The notes under the pieces: model-generated | The model's input: only the letters and a program-made list of their open reading frames with translations | What the model was told of the DNA's origin: nothing | Databases searched by the model: none | Made by a program: the position numbers and the translations under genes | Shown here: one piece after another, positions 34,534 to 43,966 of the stretch | Layout: the number at the start of each line of letters is the position of its first letter | Numbering within the stretch: position 1 is the first letter of the stretch | Assembly (NCBI GenBank): GCA_030528385.1 | Contig: JAUMYZ010000002.1 | Span: forward strand, 1 to 64,000 | Direction of reading: 5' to 3' | Source of the DNA: Moraxella sp. | GTDB taxonomy: Bacteria; Pseudomonadota; Gammaproteobacteria; Pseudomonadales; Moraxellaceae | DNA length: 64,000 nt

Positions 34534-36030
34534 TTACCAAATTTTACTGTGCACTTTTGCTTTGATGTCTGGGTGCTGCTCCAGACTAAAGACAGGCTCT
34601 TTGCCAGCTTTGAGCTGATGGCGATAATCTTTGACCAAAATAAAGACATATTTAGAAAGCAACAAAATGGCAATTAAGTTAATAAACGCCATCGTGCCCA
34701 TCGTCAAATCGCCCATGTCCCATACAACCGCCACTTTGGTAACCGCCCCAAAATACACAAACCCCAAAACCACCATACGAAAGACAGTCAAAGCCACTGG
34801 GCTATTTTTCAAAAACTGCATATTGGATTCGGCATAAGCATAGTTGCCAATGATGGTAGAAAAGGCAAACATAAACAAAATGATTGCCAAAAAGTACTGA
34901 CCCCAACCGCCCACGTGCGCTTCTAATGCCGCTTGGGTGAGTTGTACGCCAGACAATTCGGCGGCATTTTCGGGCATGCTCGCCAACAAAATCACAAAAG
35001 CGGTGCACGAACAGACAATCAAAGTGTCCACAAACACGCCCAGCATTTGTATCACGCCTTGTTCTACTGGGTGCTTGACGCTGGCAGCGGCGGCGGCATT
35101 GGGCGCAGAGCCTTGACCTGCTTCGTTGGAATACAAACCACGCTTAATCCCTTGCATCATCGCCATAGACACCATCGTCCCAAACAGCCCGCCACCTGCT
35201 GCATCATAACTAAATGCCTTACCAACAATCAGGGCAAGCACCGCAGGAATGTCAGCAATGTTTGTGATGATGATATAAAACGCCACAAGCAAATACAAAA
35301 CTGCCATCGCAGGCACAATCAACTCAGCGATTTTTGAAACGCGCTGAATGCCCCCAAAAATAATCGGCGCTGCCAAAATCACCAACAACGTTCCGACCAC
35401 GTGTTTATAAATTTGCCAATCGCTTTGACAAACGGCGTCAGCGCCTGCACAGCCCACCGCCGATTGGATGGCTTGGGTGATGGTGTTGGATTGAATGGAT
35501 TGATACACAAAGCCAAAACACACAATCAGCGCCAGCGCAAAAATCACGCCCAGCCACTTTTGCCCCAACCCTTGTTCAATATAATAAGCAGGCCCGCCGC
35601 GAAAACGTCCTGTTTGACCGTCTTTGACCTTAAAAAGCTGCGCCAAACTGGACTCTGCCAGCGCCGAGCTCATGCCAATCAAAGCAATCAGCCACATCCA
35701 AAATACCGCACCAGCCCCGCCAATGCTGATGGCGATTGCCACGCCTGCGATGTTGCCCACACCCACCCGACTTGCCAACCCCGTTACAAATGCCTGAAAG
35801 GCGCTAATGCCGTACTCGTCGCCACCGGTGCGACTACCGAGCATGGTCTTGACGCTTTGTCCAAACAAACGAAATTGCGCAAAACCCGACATCAGCGTAA
35901 AAAACAGCCCTGCACCAATCAACACCCACACCAGCACGTCCCAAAGTGGCGCGCTCACACTATTGACGGCACAATGCAGCCCTTCTACAACATCAGACTT
36001 TGCCAAACACGATAAGGGATTGTCATACAT
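34534..36030 (-). CDS. Sodium:alanine/glycine symporter (AGCS family)
   Basis: About 498 residues with 10-11 membrane helices. The family markers GVGNIAGVAIAI and SNEAGQGSAPNAAAAA are intact, as in AlsT/DagA transporters, which import alanine or glycine with sodium. ATG 36030 is preferred (AAGGATAAACGCC upstream) to the longer frame opening at 36105. Monocistronic, with a shared terminator downstream. Confidence 0.9.
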   Translation of the reverse strand: MYDNPLSCLAKSDVVEGLHCAVNSVSAPLWDVLVWVLIGAGLFFTLMSGFAQFRLFGQSVKTMLGSRTGGDEYGISAFQAFVTGLASRVGVGNIAGVAIAISIGGAGAVFWMWLIALIGMSSALAESSLAQLFKVKDGQTGRFRGGPAYYIEQGLGQKWLGVIFALALIVCFGFVYQSIQSNTITQAIQSAVGCAGADAVCQSDWQIYKHVVGTLLVILAAPIIFGGIQRVSKIAELIVPAMAVLYLLVAFYIIITNIADIPAVLALIVGKAFSYDAAGGGLFGTMVSMAMMQGIKRGLYSNEAGQGSAPNAAAAASVKHPVEQGVIQMLGVFVDTLIVCSCTAFVILLASMPENAAELSGVQLTQAALEAHVGGWGQYFLAIILFMFAFSTIIGNYAYAESNMQFLKNSPVALTVFRMVVLGFVYFGAVTKVAVVWDMGDLTMGTMAFINLIAILLLSKYVFILVKDYRHQLKAGKEPVFSLEQHPDIKAKVHSKIW

Positions 36031-36256
36031 GGCGTTTATCCTTCTTAGAAATATTGAAGCAAGATACGTATCTTTAGCAAGCCGTTGCCCCAAACTTTGG
36101 CTCAAAAAATAGGCAACCTAGCAAAACCACTGCCACGTTGCCTGTTGCTTTTTGATAAATTGATGACCATTATCAGCATTTATCAAAAGTCATGGGGAAA
36201 TATACAAACTGTCATTATAAGACACTTTTGTTAAAAATTCATTACTTTTTCATCGC

Positions 36257-37564
36257 TTAAGCCGACAATTTGTCGTTTTGTTGCGCCAAGCCCAAAAACC
36301 AATTAAGCAGTATCGCCACAAAAGTCGCCGTGCCGATACCCCCCAAATCAAAACTGCCAATCATCAAGCCAAAGTTGCCCGTGCCCAAAATGATGGTAAC
36401 CGCGCCGACCATCAAGTTTTTGTTGTCGCCAAAATCCACTTTGTTATCAATCCAGATTTTGGCGCCAGCGATGGTAATCAGCCCAAAGACCACGATGGAC
36501 GCGCCCGTCAGCACTGGACTGGGAATGGTCTGGATAAGCGCCCCAAACTTGGGTGAAAGCCCCAAAAAGATGGCAAACACGCCCGCCACCACAAACACGA
36601 TGGTAGAATACACACGCGTAACCGCCATCACGCCAATGTTTTCACCATAAGTGGTCATGCCCGTACCGCCCACGCCTGCTGAGAGCATGGTTGCCACGCC
36701 GTCCGCCACAAACGCCTTACCCAGCTGTGGGGTTAGATTTTCGCCCGTCATTGCGCCAACGGCTTTGATGTGTCCCAAATTTTCTGCCACCAAAATAAAC
36801 GCCACAGGCGCAATAATGAGCATGGCATTGACATCAAAAGTTGGTGCGCTAAAGGTCGGCAGTCCAAACCAAGCCGCCTGAGCAATGAGCCCAAAATCAA
36901 TCGGCGCGCCCAGCCCCAAACCATTGGCAACAACGGCATAAATCCCATAAGCCAGCACCAACCCAAGCAAAAGCAGCAATCGCTGCATAAATCCGCGCGC
37001 AAACACCGCAATCATGCTCATGCACAAAACCGTAACCAAAGTCATCAAAAGCTCAAAGGGCTTGCCTGCCACGCCAGACACCGTAACAGGGGCAAGGTTT
37101 AGCCCAATAATCATCACCACCGCGCCAGTAACCACAGGGGGCATGAGTCTTTCTATCCAACGCGTGCCAAGCACCATCACCACAAAGCCAATCAGTGTAT
37201 ACAGCACCCCACAAGCGACAATCCCCCCAAGCGCCACCGCGATGTTGGGATTGGCGCCTGAGCCTGTGGCGTGCGCGGTCGCCGCTGCCACCACGCCAAT
37301 AAAAGCAAAAGACGACCCCAGATAACTTGGCACGCGCCCACCTGTCATGACAAAAAACAAAATAGTACACACGCCCGACATCATAATCGCTAAGTTGGCA
37401 TCAAAACCCATCAAAAGTGGCGCCAGCACCGTTGCCCCAAACATCGCCAAAACGTGCTGAACGCCAAGCATGACCGTTTGTGCTGGCGGCAAATATTCGT
37501 TGGTTGCCACAGGATGCTGGCGCAAATCACCGCGATAAGGTTGCCATTTTGCAAACCACGTCAT
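36257..37564 (-). CDS. rutG: NCS2 pyrimidine permease (RutG type)
   Basis: Twelve or more membrane segments in 435 residues. The segments LPPAQTVMLGVQHVLAMFGA, RVPSYLGSSFAFIGVV, RWIERLMPPVVTGAVVM, ILVAENLGH, TTYGENIGVMAVT and FDLGGIGTATF follow E. coli RutG more closely than UraA. It should import uracil, thymine or related bases with protons. No other rut genes are present, so the symbol reflects similarity, not pathway. Downstream of it lies the AGCS gene. Confidence 0.85.
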   Translation of the reverse strand: MTWFAKWQPYRGDLRQHPVATNEYLPPAQTVMLGVQHVLAMFGATVLAPLLMGFDANLAIMMSGVCTILFFVMTGGRVPSYLGSSFAFIGVVAAATAHATGSGANPNIAVALGGIVACGVLYTLIGFVVMVLGTRWIERLMPPVVTGAVVMIIGLNLAPVTVSGVAGKPFELLMTLVTVLCMSMIAVFARGFMQRLLLLLGLVLAYGIYAVVANGLGLGAPIDFGLIAQAAWFGLPTFSAPTFDVNAMLIIAPVAFILVAENLGHIKAVGAMTGENLTPQLGKAFVADGVATMLSAGVGGTGMTTYGENIGVMAVTRVYSTIVFVVAGVFAIFLGLSPKFGALIQTIPSPVLTGASIVVFGLITIAGAKIWIDNKVDFGDNKNLMVGAVTIILGTGNFGLMIGSFDLGGIGTATFVAILLNWFLGLAQQNDKLSA

Positions 37565-37654
37565 AAAAACTCCAGATTTTTAAAATTATCAATCAATTTC
37601 TTTTGCCCAAAGGCAATCGTGCCTTTACCAAACAAAAGCACAAAAAAGCGACAA

Positions 37655-38272
37655 TTAAAAATTATCGCTCTGTGATTTGGTGGCAAGATTTTTTTGTGTC
37701 AGCAAGTCTTCTTCAGACAGACGCCAGCGCCCCTTTTTTTTGGAGCTGCTGCGTCCTGTTAAGGCGCTGTTACCCAGCAGCTTGTGCATAGAATGGCTAG
37801 AATGGGCATGACAGATGGCACACGCCAAACCATCAGCCGCGTCCGCCTGTGGCACAAATTCTAACCCCAAAATCCGACACACCATCGCCGAAACCTGCTC
37901 TTTGTCAGCTGCGCCATAGCCACACACCGCCTGTTTGATTTGGCGCGCGGTGTACTCTGAGACCACCAAGCCTTGAGCGGTCAAAGCAGCAATGGCAGCG
38001 CCACGCGCCTGACCCAATTTGAGTGCCGAATCTGGATTGGTTGCCATAAATACTTGTTCAATGGCGGCGTGCATGGGGCGGTCGTGATATTTTTGATGGT
38101 ACGCCACAATGCGACTAATCCCTGCAAAAATCTTTTGGATACGCACAGGCATGTCGCTGCTGTTGGTATGAATGATGCCTGCGTCCACAAAACTGACCTT
38201 GTCGCCTGTCATGCTGACCACGCCGTAGCCCGTCATGCGCGAACCTGGGTCAATGCCAATAATCAATGTCAT
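37655..38272 (-). CDS. ruvC: Holliday junction endonuclease RuvC
   Basis: RuvC resolves four-way junctions with RuvAB. Catalytic acids appear in IIGIDPGSR (Asp8), AIEQVF, and the C-terminal ADAADGLACAICHA. ATG 38272 is chosen rather than the TTG at 38284. It has 205 residues; the last 30 or so (SSSKKKGRWRLSEED and on) form a charged tail beyond the E. coli length of 173. It follows ispH by 14 bases. ruvB is in the window (46276) but not linked; ruvA was not seen. Confidence 0.95.
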   Translation of the reverse strand: MTLIIGIDPGSRMTGYGVVSMTGDKVSFVDAGIIHTNSSDMPVRIQKIFAGISRIVAYHQKYHDRPMHAAIEQVFMATNPDSALKLGQARGAAIAALTAQGLVVSEYTARQIKQAVCGYGAADKEQVSAMVCRILGLEFVPQADAADGLACAICHAHSSHSMHKLLGNSALTGRSSSKKKGRWRLSEEDLLTQKNLATKSQSDNF

Positions 38273-38286
38273 GTGTGCGTCCAAGA

Positions 38287-39219
38287 TTAGCGCAGCGATT
38301 TGGGCAAGCTAAAAGTTACATTCTCTTCAATGCCCAAGAGCTCTTTTGGCACATCACCACCCCACGCCTGCAAAGTGTCTAGCACTTCTTGGATAAGCAC
38401 TTCAGGGGCAGACGCGCCTGCCGTTACGCCCACACACGCCACATCAGCAAACCACGCCCTATCCATTTGTGCAGCGTTGTCAATCAAATACGCCTTTGCC
38501 CCCAAACGCTCAGCAAGCTCACGCAAGCGGTTGGAATTAGATGAGTTGGGAGAACCCACCACCAGCACCACTTGACATTCTTTGGCAAGCGATTTGACCG
38601 CGTCTTGGCGGTTTTGGGTGGCATAACAAATGTCGTCTTTGCGCGGGGCATTGATGCTGGGAAACTTTGCTTTTAATGCATCAATGACGGTGGCGGTGTC
38701 GTCCATAGACAAAGTGGTTTGAGTAACAAATGCCAGCTCTTTGTCGGTGGCAAAATCCAGTTTTGAGACGTCGCCGACGTCTTCTACCAAATGAATGCGC
38801 CCACCAAAACTGGTGTCAAAGCGTCCCATCGTGCCTTCTACTTCGGGGTGTCCTGCATGCCCAATCAAGATGGCGTCCATGCCTGCTTTGGCAAATTTGC
38901 CCACTTCAATGTGCACTTTGGTAACCAGCGGACAAGTGGCGTCAAATACTGTCAAATCACGGCGGGCGGCTTCATCTTCTACCGCGCGAGACACTCCGTG
39001 TGCCGAGAAAATCACAATCGCCCCATCGGGCACTTCATCAAGCTCTTCTACAAATACTGCCCCACGATTTGCCAAATCTTCCACCACAAACTTGTTGTGC
39101 ACCACTTCATGGCGCACATAAATTGGCGGACTAAAGCGGCGCAAAGCTTCATTGACGATGGCAATGGCTCGATCCACGCCTGCACAAAACCCCCTAGGAT
39201 TGGCAAGTAAAATCTGCAT
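38287..39219 (-). CDS. ispH: 4-hydroxy-3-methylbut-2-enyl diphosphate reductase
   Basis: Last enzyme of the MEP isoprenoid pathway, a [4Fe-4S] protein. Cys12 is in NPRGFCAGV, the second Cys in [11 protein letters not shown], the third in VGVTAG, and the substrate loop is [16 protein letters not shown] 39219 gives 310 residues (E. coli 316). The upstream promoter candidate is at 39258-39286. Divergent from gmk. Confidence 0.96.
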   Translation of the reverse strand: MQILLANPRGFCAGVDRAIAIVNEALRRFSPPIYVRHEVVHNKFVVEDLANRGAVFVEELDEVPDGAIVIFSAHGVSRAVEDEAARRDLTVFDATCPLVTKVHIEVGKFAKAGMDAILIGHAGHPEVEGTMGRFDTSFGGRIHLVEDVGDVSKLDFATDKELAFVTQTTLSMDDTATVIDALKAKFPSINAPRKDDICYATQNRQDAVKSLAKECQVVLVVGSPNSSNSNRLRELAERLGAKAYLIDNAAQMDRAWFADVACVGVTAGASAPEVLIQEVLDTLQAWGGDVPKELLGIEENVTFSLPKSLR

Positions 39220-39257
39220 GACTTTTTCACAACTGTATGACAAAAACTGCTTACTTT

Positions 39258-39286
39258 AGCATAAGTTCGCCCCCAAATACCATCAA
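39258..39286 (-). promoter_or_regulatory. Candidate ispH promoter
   Basis: On the minus strand TTGATG (39281-39286), 17 bases, TATGCT (39258-39263); four of six matches in each. Leader to ATG is about 30 bases. Confidence 0.45.
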
Positions 39287-39330
39287 TATTGACAACAATT
39301 TTTGCAGCGATACGCTGGCGCGCCCAAATG

Positions 39331-39339
39331 TGTTATACT
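39331..39339 (+). promoter_or_regulatory. Candidate gmk extended -10 promoter
   Basis: TG-T-TATACT at 39331-39339 is a near-perfect extended -10, 34 bases before the gmk ATG. A -35 is not obvious, as expected for this class. Confidence 0.5.
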
Positions 39340-39373
39340 TTTATACAAAACAACCCCAACACAAGGCAAAAAA

Positions 39374-39997
39374 ATGACACACGGCACAGGCACATTGTTT
39401 ATCATCACCGCCGCTTCAGGCACAGGCAAAACATCGCTGGTCAAAGAGTTGCTCGCCACCACAGACGACTTGGTGGTCAGCGTCTCCCACACCACGCGCA
39501 AGCCCAGACGCGGCGAGATTGATGGCAAGCATTATTATTTTACCGACAAAGACGAGTTTATGCGCTTGGTGGGTCAGGCTGAGTTTTTGGAACACGCCGA
39601 AGTCTTTGGCAACTATTATGGCACCAGCAAAACCGCCGTCAATGACCTGCTCAATGCTGGCATTGATGTGATTTTAGAAATTGATTGGCAAGGGGCACTG
39701 CAAGTCAAAAAGCTCTTTGGCAGCGCGGTGATGATTTTTATTTTGCCGCCCAGCCGTCAAGCCCTGCGTGAACGCCTATCCAAACGTGCCCAAGACACCA
39801 CCAAAGTCATTGAAGAACGTCTGGCTGGTGCGGTGCGTGAAATGCAAGAGTACGTCAATTTTGATTATGTGGTGATTAACGACGATTTTGCCCTTGCCCT
39901 ACAAGAGTTGCAAGCCATCATCACCACATACCGCCTTGCCATTAACAAACAAAGCATCAAGCACCAAGCGCTGATTAGCGCCTTATTGTCAGAATGA
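39374..39997 (+). CDS. gmk: Guanylate kinase
   Basis: Phosphorylates GMP to GDP. P-loop [11 protein letters not shown], the GMP-binding [13 protein letters not shown] and [20 protein letters not shown], and [14 protein letters not shown] are all present. ATG 39374 gives exactly 207 residues, as in E. coli; the longer open frame from 39302 is not used. It is followed by rpoZ and spoT, a conserved order in gammaproteobacteria. Confidence 0.97.
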   Translation: MTHGTGTLFIITAASGTGKTSLVKELLATTDDLVVSVSHTTRKPRRGEIDGKHYYFTDKDEFMRLVGQAEFLEHAEVFGNYYGTSKTAVNDLLNAGIDVILEIDWQGALQVKKLFGSAVMIFILPPSRQALRERLSKRAQDTTKVIEERLAGAVREMQEYVNFDYVVINDDFALALQELQAIITTYRLAINKQSIKHQALISALLSE

Positions 39998-40054
39998 CGT
40001 CTTATCTGTTATAATGACCGACTGTTTGTGTTTTTAGCCTAAGAGAGAAACCCC

Positions 40055-40321
40055 ATGGCACGCGTTACTATTGAAGATTGCTTGGCAAATGTTGACAACC
40101 GTTTTGAGCTGATTTTGGTGGCTTCTCGCCGTGCTCGTCAGTTGGCAACAGGTCGCGTTGAACCCACCGTAACGCCAGACAACGACAAACCAACCGTGCT
40201 TGCCCTGCGTGAAATCGCCGCAGGCAACATCACCAAAGCCATCTTGGACGAGCCTGAAGAGATGTTCATCAAAGAGATGCCTGTGTTTGATTTGGCTTTG
40301 TCGGGCAACAGTGGTTTTTGA
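40055..40321 (+). CDS. rpoZ: RNA polymerase omega subunit
   Basis: The 88-residue protein starts [20 protein letters not shown], followed by [12 protein letters not shown], the conserved core of omega, which helps assemble beta-prime and takes part in ppGpp binding. AGAGAG precedes ATG 40055. It lies between gmk and spoT, linking transcription and ppGpp genes. Confidence 0.97.
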   Translation: MARVTIEDCLANVDNRFELILVASRRARQLATGRVEPTVTPDNDKPTVLALREIAAGNITKAILDEPEEMFIKEMPVFDLALSGNSGF

Positions 40322-40342
40322 CCAATCATCGCCCACATGACA

Positions 40343-40366
40343 GTCCTGCGGTTGCGGGGCTTTTTT
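40343..40366 (+). terminator. Terminator between rpoZ and spoT
   Basis: A 7-bp stem with two G-T pairs (40343-40349 with 40354-40360, loop GGTT) followed by six T. It could end or attenuate gmk-rpoZ transcription before spoT. Confidence 0.65.
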
Positions 40367-40483
40367 ATTGTTGGCTTTATAAAAAAACCATTGACTTTTG
40401 CCAAAAAAACTGATTTATTATTACTCTTGTATCTTAATAAAAACAAAGCATTACAATCAGTAACTTACAAAAGATTTATTGCC

Positions 40484-42688
40484 ATGACACTAGCCAATTA
40501 CCGCCCGTTTGACATTCCCCATCGCCTTAGCCATCCCATGGTAGACGATGCCAAAAATAGCCTGATGCACGCCGTCAGTTATCTGAACAAAGCCGAGCGC
40601 GACGACGTGCTGCGCGCCTGCCATTTTGGCGACATGGCACACATCAAGGACAAGCGCAAATCGGGAGAACCTTATATCACCCATCCCATTGCGGTGGCAG
40701 AGATTTTGGCGGGGTTTCGCTTAGACAGAGACACCATCATCGCCGCCATCTTGCACGACACCGTAGAAGACACCGAAGTTACCGAAGAATTTGTGCGCCA
40801 AGAATTTGGTGAAACGGTGGCGCGCCTAGTAGACGGCGTTACCAAACTCAAATCGTCCAGCATGAGCAAACAACAAAGCCAAGCCGCCACTTTTCACAAA
40901 ATTTTGGCAGCCACCATCATTGACCCGCGTGTGCTCATCATCAAACTTTCTGACCGCCTGCACAACATGAGCACGCTTGATGCGGTGCGCGAAGAAAAGC
41001 AGCGCTCCACCGCGCGTGAGACGCTGGACTTTTATATTCCTTTTGCGCGCATTATGGGGCTCAATGACATCGCCGATTATATTGAGCTGCTTTGTTATCG
41101 CAACCTAAATCCTGTGATGTACACCAAGTTTGCCGACAAACTGCTCCAGCACGGTTTGGGACGCACCTTTGAAAAAAACACCATCAGCACCTACCTGCAA
41201 AACCTGCTTAGCCACCTTAATCTCAATGGCCATGTCCAAGTGCTGGACAACCGCGCTTCTATGTACCGCCAATTTTTCAAAAACCGTGGTGAAATCAATC
41301 GTCTAATCCGCCAATACGACTTTGAAGTGGTCTTAGACGACATAGAATCGTGCGACAAATTGGCGTTTTATTTGGTGCGCAAATACGAAATTGCCGACCA
41401 CAACATCAAAGACCACATCAGAAAGCCCTTGGCAGGGGGCAACCAATCGCTTAGCTTGATTTATGAACAAGACTATAATTACATCAAAGTTACTTTGATG
41501 ACCACGCGCATGAAAGACGCTGCGCGCTTGGGGGTGATTAGCCGCGACAAAGGCGACATCAGCCAATCGGTTATCCAAGCCAGCCTACGCAATATGCAAG
41601 ACTTGGTCAATGCCAAACACGACCCAAATGTCAACGAGCACGACTTGTCCATAGAGATTATCAACGAGCTGATGAATTATTTGCACGAGCGCAAAATCGT
41701 CTGTTACAGCCCACAAGGTCGCGCTTATGAGTTGCCACGCGGTTCAACAGCGCTGGACTTTGCTTATGCCGTAGGCCCTGCGGTCGGTAACATCGCCACA
41801 GGCGCTGACATCAACGGCGAGCACGGCAAATTGGGGTTGGTGCTGGCAGACGGCGACAACGTCAGCATTGACACCGACAAAAACGCCACGCCCAAAGCCG
41901 ATTGGTTGGGCTTTGTCGCCACCAACAAAGCGCGCAACGAGATTTTAAAATTCTTAAAACGCCTGCCCAACGAGCAAAAAGAACACTATGGCAAAGAAGC
42001 CCTTATGCGCGCTCTGTCCAATTATGACAAATCCATTGACGACCTAACAGACAGTGAGTGGGCAGACATTTTGGCGTGGCGCGGCATTCACACCAAAAGC
42101 GAATTGTTTATGCAAATCGCCACAGGCTCGCTCTTGCCGCAACTGGTGGTCTCAAGGCTCTTTAGCGACGAAGTGGACATCGCCGATGGCAATGAAATCA
42201 CCCAGTCCAAACACCTGATTGCTGGCGTCAAAGGCGTGGAAATCACCTTTGCCAAGTGTTGTAACCCCATCTATGGCGACCACATTGTTGGGCATTTGTC
42301 GCGTCAAGGTCTGGTCATTCACCGCCACAAATGTTACTCACTAGAAGAGATACGAAAAACCACGCCTTACCAAGTCATTCAAATGAACTGGAAACCCGAC
42401 ATTAAAATAGACCACAAAGCCCAGCAGCTGCATTTTTCGGCGACGCTGCGCATTTTTGCCCTGCTCAACGAAGAGCAAATCAGCCAAGTGATTTATGAAC
42501 TGCGCGCCATCAATATTGGCATTGAAAATACGGCGGTCAAAATCAATGACAAGTCTGACAAAAATGCCAAAGTGGGCACAACCACCTTGAGTGTTGTGGT
42601 GCGTTCACGCGACCATCTGCACCAAGGAATTGAAAAACTGCGCCAGCTGCTGGGCTATCCCAACATCATGCGCCTGTATCAAAACTAA
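40484..42688 (+). CDS. spoT: SpoT-type (p)ppGpp hydrolase with degenerate synthetase domain
   Basis: 734 residues from ATG 40484. The HD hydrolase domain is complete: YITHPIAVAEIL, ILHDTVEDTEV, LSDRLHNMSTL. The synthetase domain is eroded: the usual GYQSLHT appears as GNQSLSL and the catalytic/ATP motifs around it are not recognisable. TGS (CYSPQGRAYELPRGSTALDF), a zinc-finger-like CCNPIYGDHIVGHLSRQG and a C-terminal ACT domain follow. It should degrade but not make ppGpp, in line with monofunctional SpoT in Acinetobacter. Confidence 0.9.
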   Translation: MTLANYRPFDIPHRLSHPMVDDAKNSLMHAVSYLNKAERDDVLRACHFGDMAHIKDKRKSGEPYITHPIAVAEILAGFRLDRDTIIAAILHDTVEDTEVTEEFVRQEFGETVARLVDGVTKLKSSSMSKQQSQAATFHKILAATIIDPRVLIIKLSDRLHNMSTLDAVREEKQRSTARETLDFYIPFARIMGLNDIADYIELLCYRNLNPVMYTKFADKLLQHGLGRTFEKNTISTYLQNLLSHLNLNGHVQVLDNRASMYRQFFKNRGEINRLIRQYDFEVVLDDIESCDKLAFYLVRKYEIADHNIKDHIRKPLAGGNQSLSLIYEQDYNYIKVTLMTTRMKDAARLGVISRDKGDISQSVIQASLRNMQDLVNAKHDPNVNEHDLSIEIINELMNYLHERKIVCYSPQGRAYELPRGSTALDFAYAVGPAVGNIATGADINGEHGKLGLVLADGDNVSIDTDKNATPKADWLGFVATNKARNEILKFLKRLPNEQKEHYGKEALMRALSNYDKSIDDLTDSEWADILAWRGIHTKSELFMQIATGSLLPQLVVSRLFSDEVDIADGNEITQSKHLIAGVKGVEITFAKCCNPIYGDHIVGHLSRQGLVIHRHKCYSLEEIRKTTPYQVIQMNWKPDIKIDHKAQQLHFSATLRIFALLNEEQISQVIYELRAINIGIENTAVKINDKSDKNAKVGTTTLSVVVRSRDHLHQGIEKLRQLLGYPNIMRLYQN

Positions 42689-42795
42689 GCGCGCCTGAGC
42701 ACATCCCATCGCATCAAAGAAGCAAGCAAAAGCAGTGATGTGTCAGGCTCAAGCGCCAATTCAGGCTCCGCCCATCAAATTGTCAAACAAAGATT

Positions 42796-42838
42796 GATTG
42801 GTGGATTGATAAATTATGCCTTGTCAACCCCACCAATC
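42796..42838. repeat. 9-bp inverted repeat upstream of the hydrolase gene
   Basis: GATTGGTGG (42796-42804) and CCACCAATC (42830-42838) pair perfectly around a 25-base loop, ending 23 bases before the hydrolase ATG. Possibly an operator; no function shown. Confidence 0.4.
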
Positions 42839-42861
42839 ATAGCAACAATTATAAAACACGC

Positions 42862-43521
42862 ATGAACAATCAAACACCCATTTTATTTTTGGCAGGAGCA
42901 AGCGGCGAACCGAGTTTTTGGCAAGCGGTGGCAGAGCAGTTGCCGCCAAATCAGCCTTATATTTTGCAACATTATCCACAGTTTGCCAATGCCCCTGCCA
43001 TAGCCCAAGTATATGATTTTACCAGCTTAAGTGCTTGGGTGATTGAGCAAATTACCAAGCCCACCGTCATTGTCGCCCAATCCATGGGTGGACTGATTGG
43101 TGTGCAAGCGGCCCTACAAAAACCCCAGCTTATCAAAGGTTTGGTGCTGACCGCCACATCAGGCGGTATGGATTTGTCTGATTTTCAGGCACAAGATTGG
43201 CGCAGCGATTATTTGCTACAAAACTCACAGCTGCCATCGTGATTTGTTGATACCAAACTTGTACTTACGCCCGATTTGGGCAAGTTAACCTTGCCTGTTT
43301 TGCTGCTTTGGGGCAGTGATGACGCCATCAGTCCGCCTGCAGTTGGTCAATTTTTGAGCAAAAAACTGCCCGACGCCACCCTACATATCATCACTGGCGG
43401 CAAACACGACTTTGCCTTGACCCATGCTCGGTGCGTTGCTAAACACATCAATCGCTATTTGACGCAGCTAAAAACAGCCGATTATCACTTGCACCAACGC
43501 CCATTTGCCTTTAATATATAG
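42862..43521 (+). pseudogene. Alpha/beta hydrolase with in-frame TGA
   Basis: The frame starts at ATG 42862 with LFLAGASGEPSFWQAVAEQL, has the nucleophile elbow VAQSMGGLIG, and reaches a TGA at 43240-43242 after NSQLPS. In the same frame the product resumes FVDTKLVLTPDLGKLTLPVLLL and WGSDDAISP, and ends with the catalytic His region GGKHDFALTH. Proteins of this kind have LPxWF at that spot, so TGG to TGA is likely (residue 127 of 219). Apart from this it is intact. Probably a recent pseudogene, but see the macrodomain gene at 23030. Confidence 0.75.
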
Positions 43522-43555
43522 GCTGATTTCGTTTTGTATCACTTTGGAAAACATC

Positions 43556-43936
43556 ATGAGCAAACACACCATTCATACCGACGACGCGCCCGCTGCTGTT
43601 GGCACATATTCACAAGCCGTCAAAGTGGGTAACACCGTTTATATCTCGGGGCAACTTGGACTTGACCCACAAACCATGGAGCTCAAAGAAGGCTTCAAAG
43701 CCCAAGCCGAGCAAGTGTTTGACAACTTGGCTGCCATCGCCAAAGCAGCAGGCGGCAGTCTCAACGACGTGGTCAAATTCAATGTGTCGCTGACCGATTT
43801 AAACGATTTTGCCACGCTGAACGAAGTGTTTCAGGCGCGTCTGTCCGCTCCCTATCCTGCGCGCGCCGCCGTGCAGGTTGCCGCTTTGCCCAAAGGTGGC
43901 GTGGTAGAGATTGAAGCCATTTTGTCGCTTGCTTAA
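43556..43936 (+). CDS. ridA: RidA enamine/imine deaminase
   Basis: 126 residues with the YjgF/RidA signature blocks GTYSQAVKVGNTVYISGQLG, the FNVSLTDLNDFATLNEVF helix and the C-terminal PARAAVQVAALPKGGVVEIEA, including the substrate-binding Arg. RidA hydrolyses reactive 2-aminoacrylate. ATG 43556 with GGAA upstream fits the family length. It lies downstream of spoT, as in other gammaproteobacteria. Confidence 0.95.
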   Translation: MSKHTIHTDDAPAAVGTYSQAVKVGNTVYISGQLGLDPQTMELKEGFKAQAEQVFDNLAAIAKAAGGSLNDVVKFNVSLTDLNDFATLNEVFQARLSAPYPARAAVQVAALPKGGVVEIEAILSLA

Positions 43937-43966
43937 TTGTCCAAACTTAACCACCCAGACACACTG

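Noticed and set aside
35401-36015. Long plus-strand frame opposite the AGCS symporter
   Set aside because: It is antisense to a well-supported gene and has a composition (Thr, His, Gln, Arg rich) typical of shadow frames.
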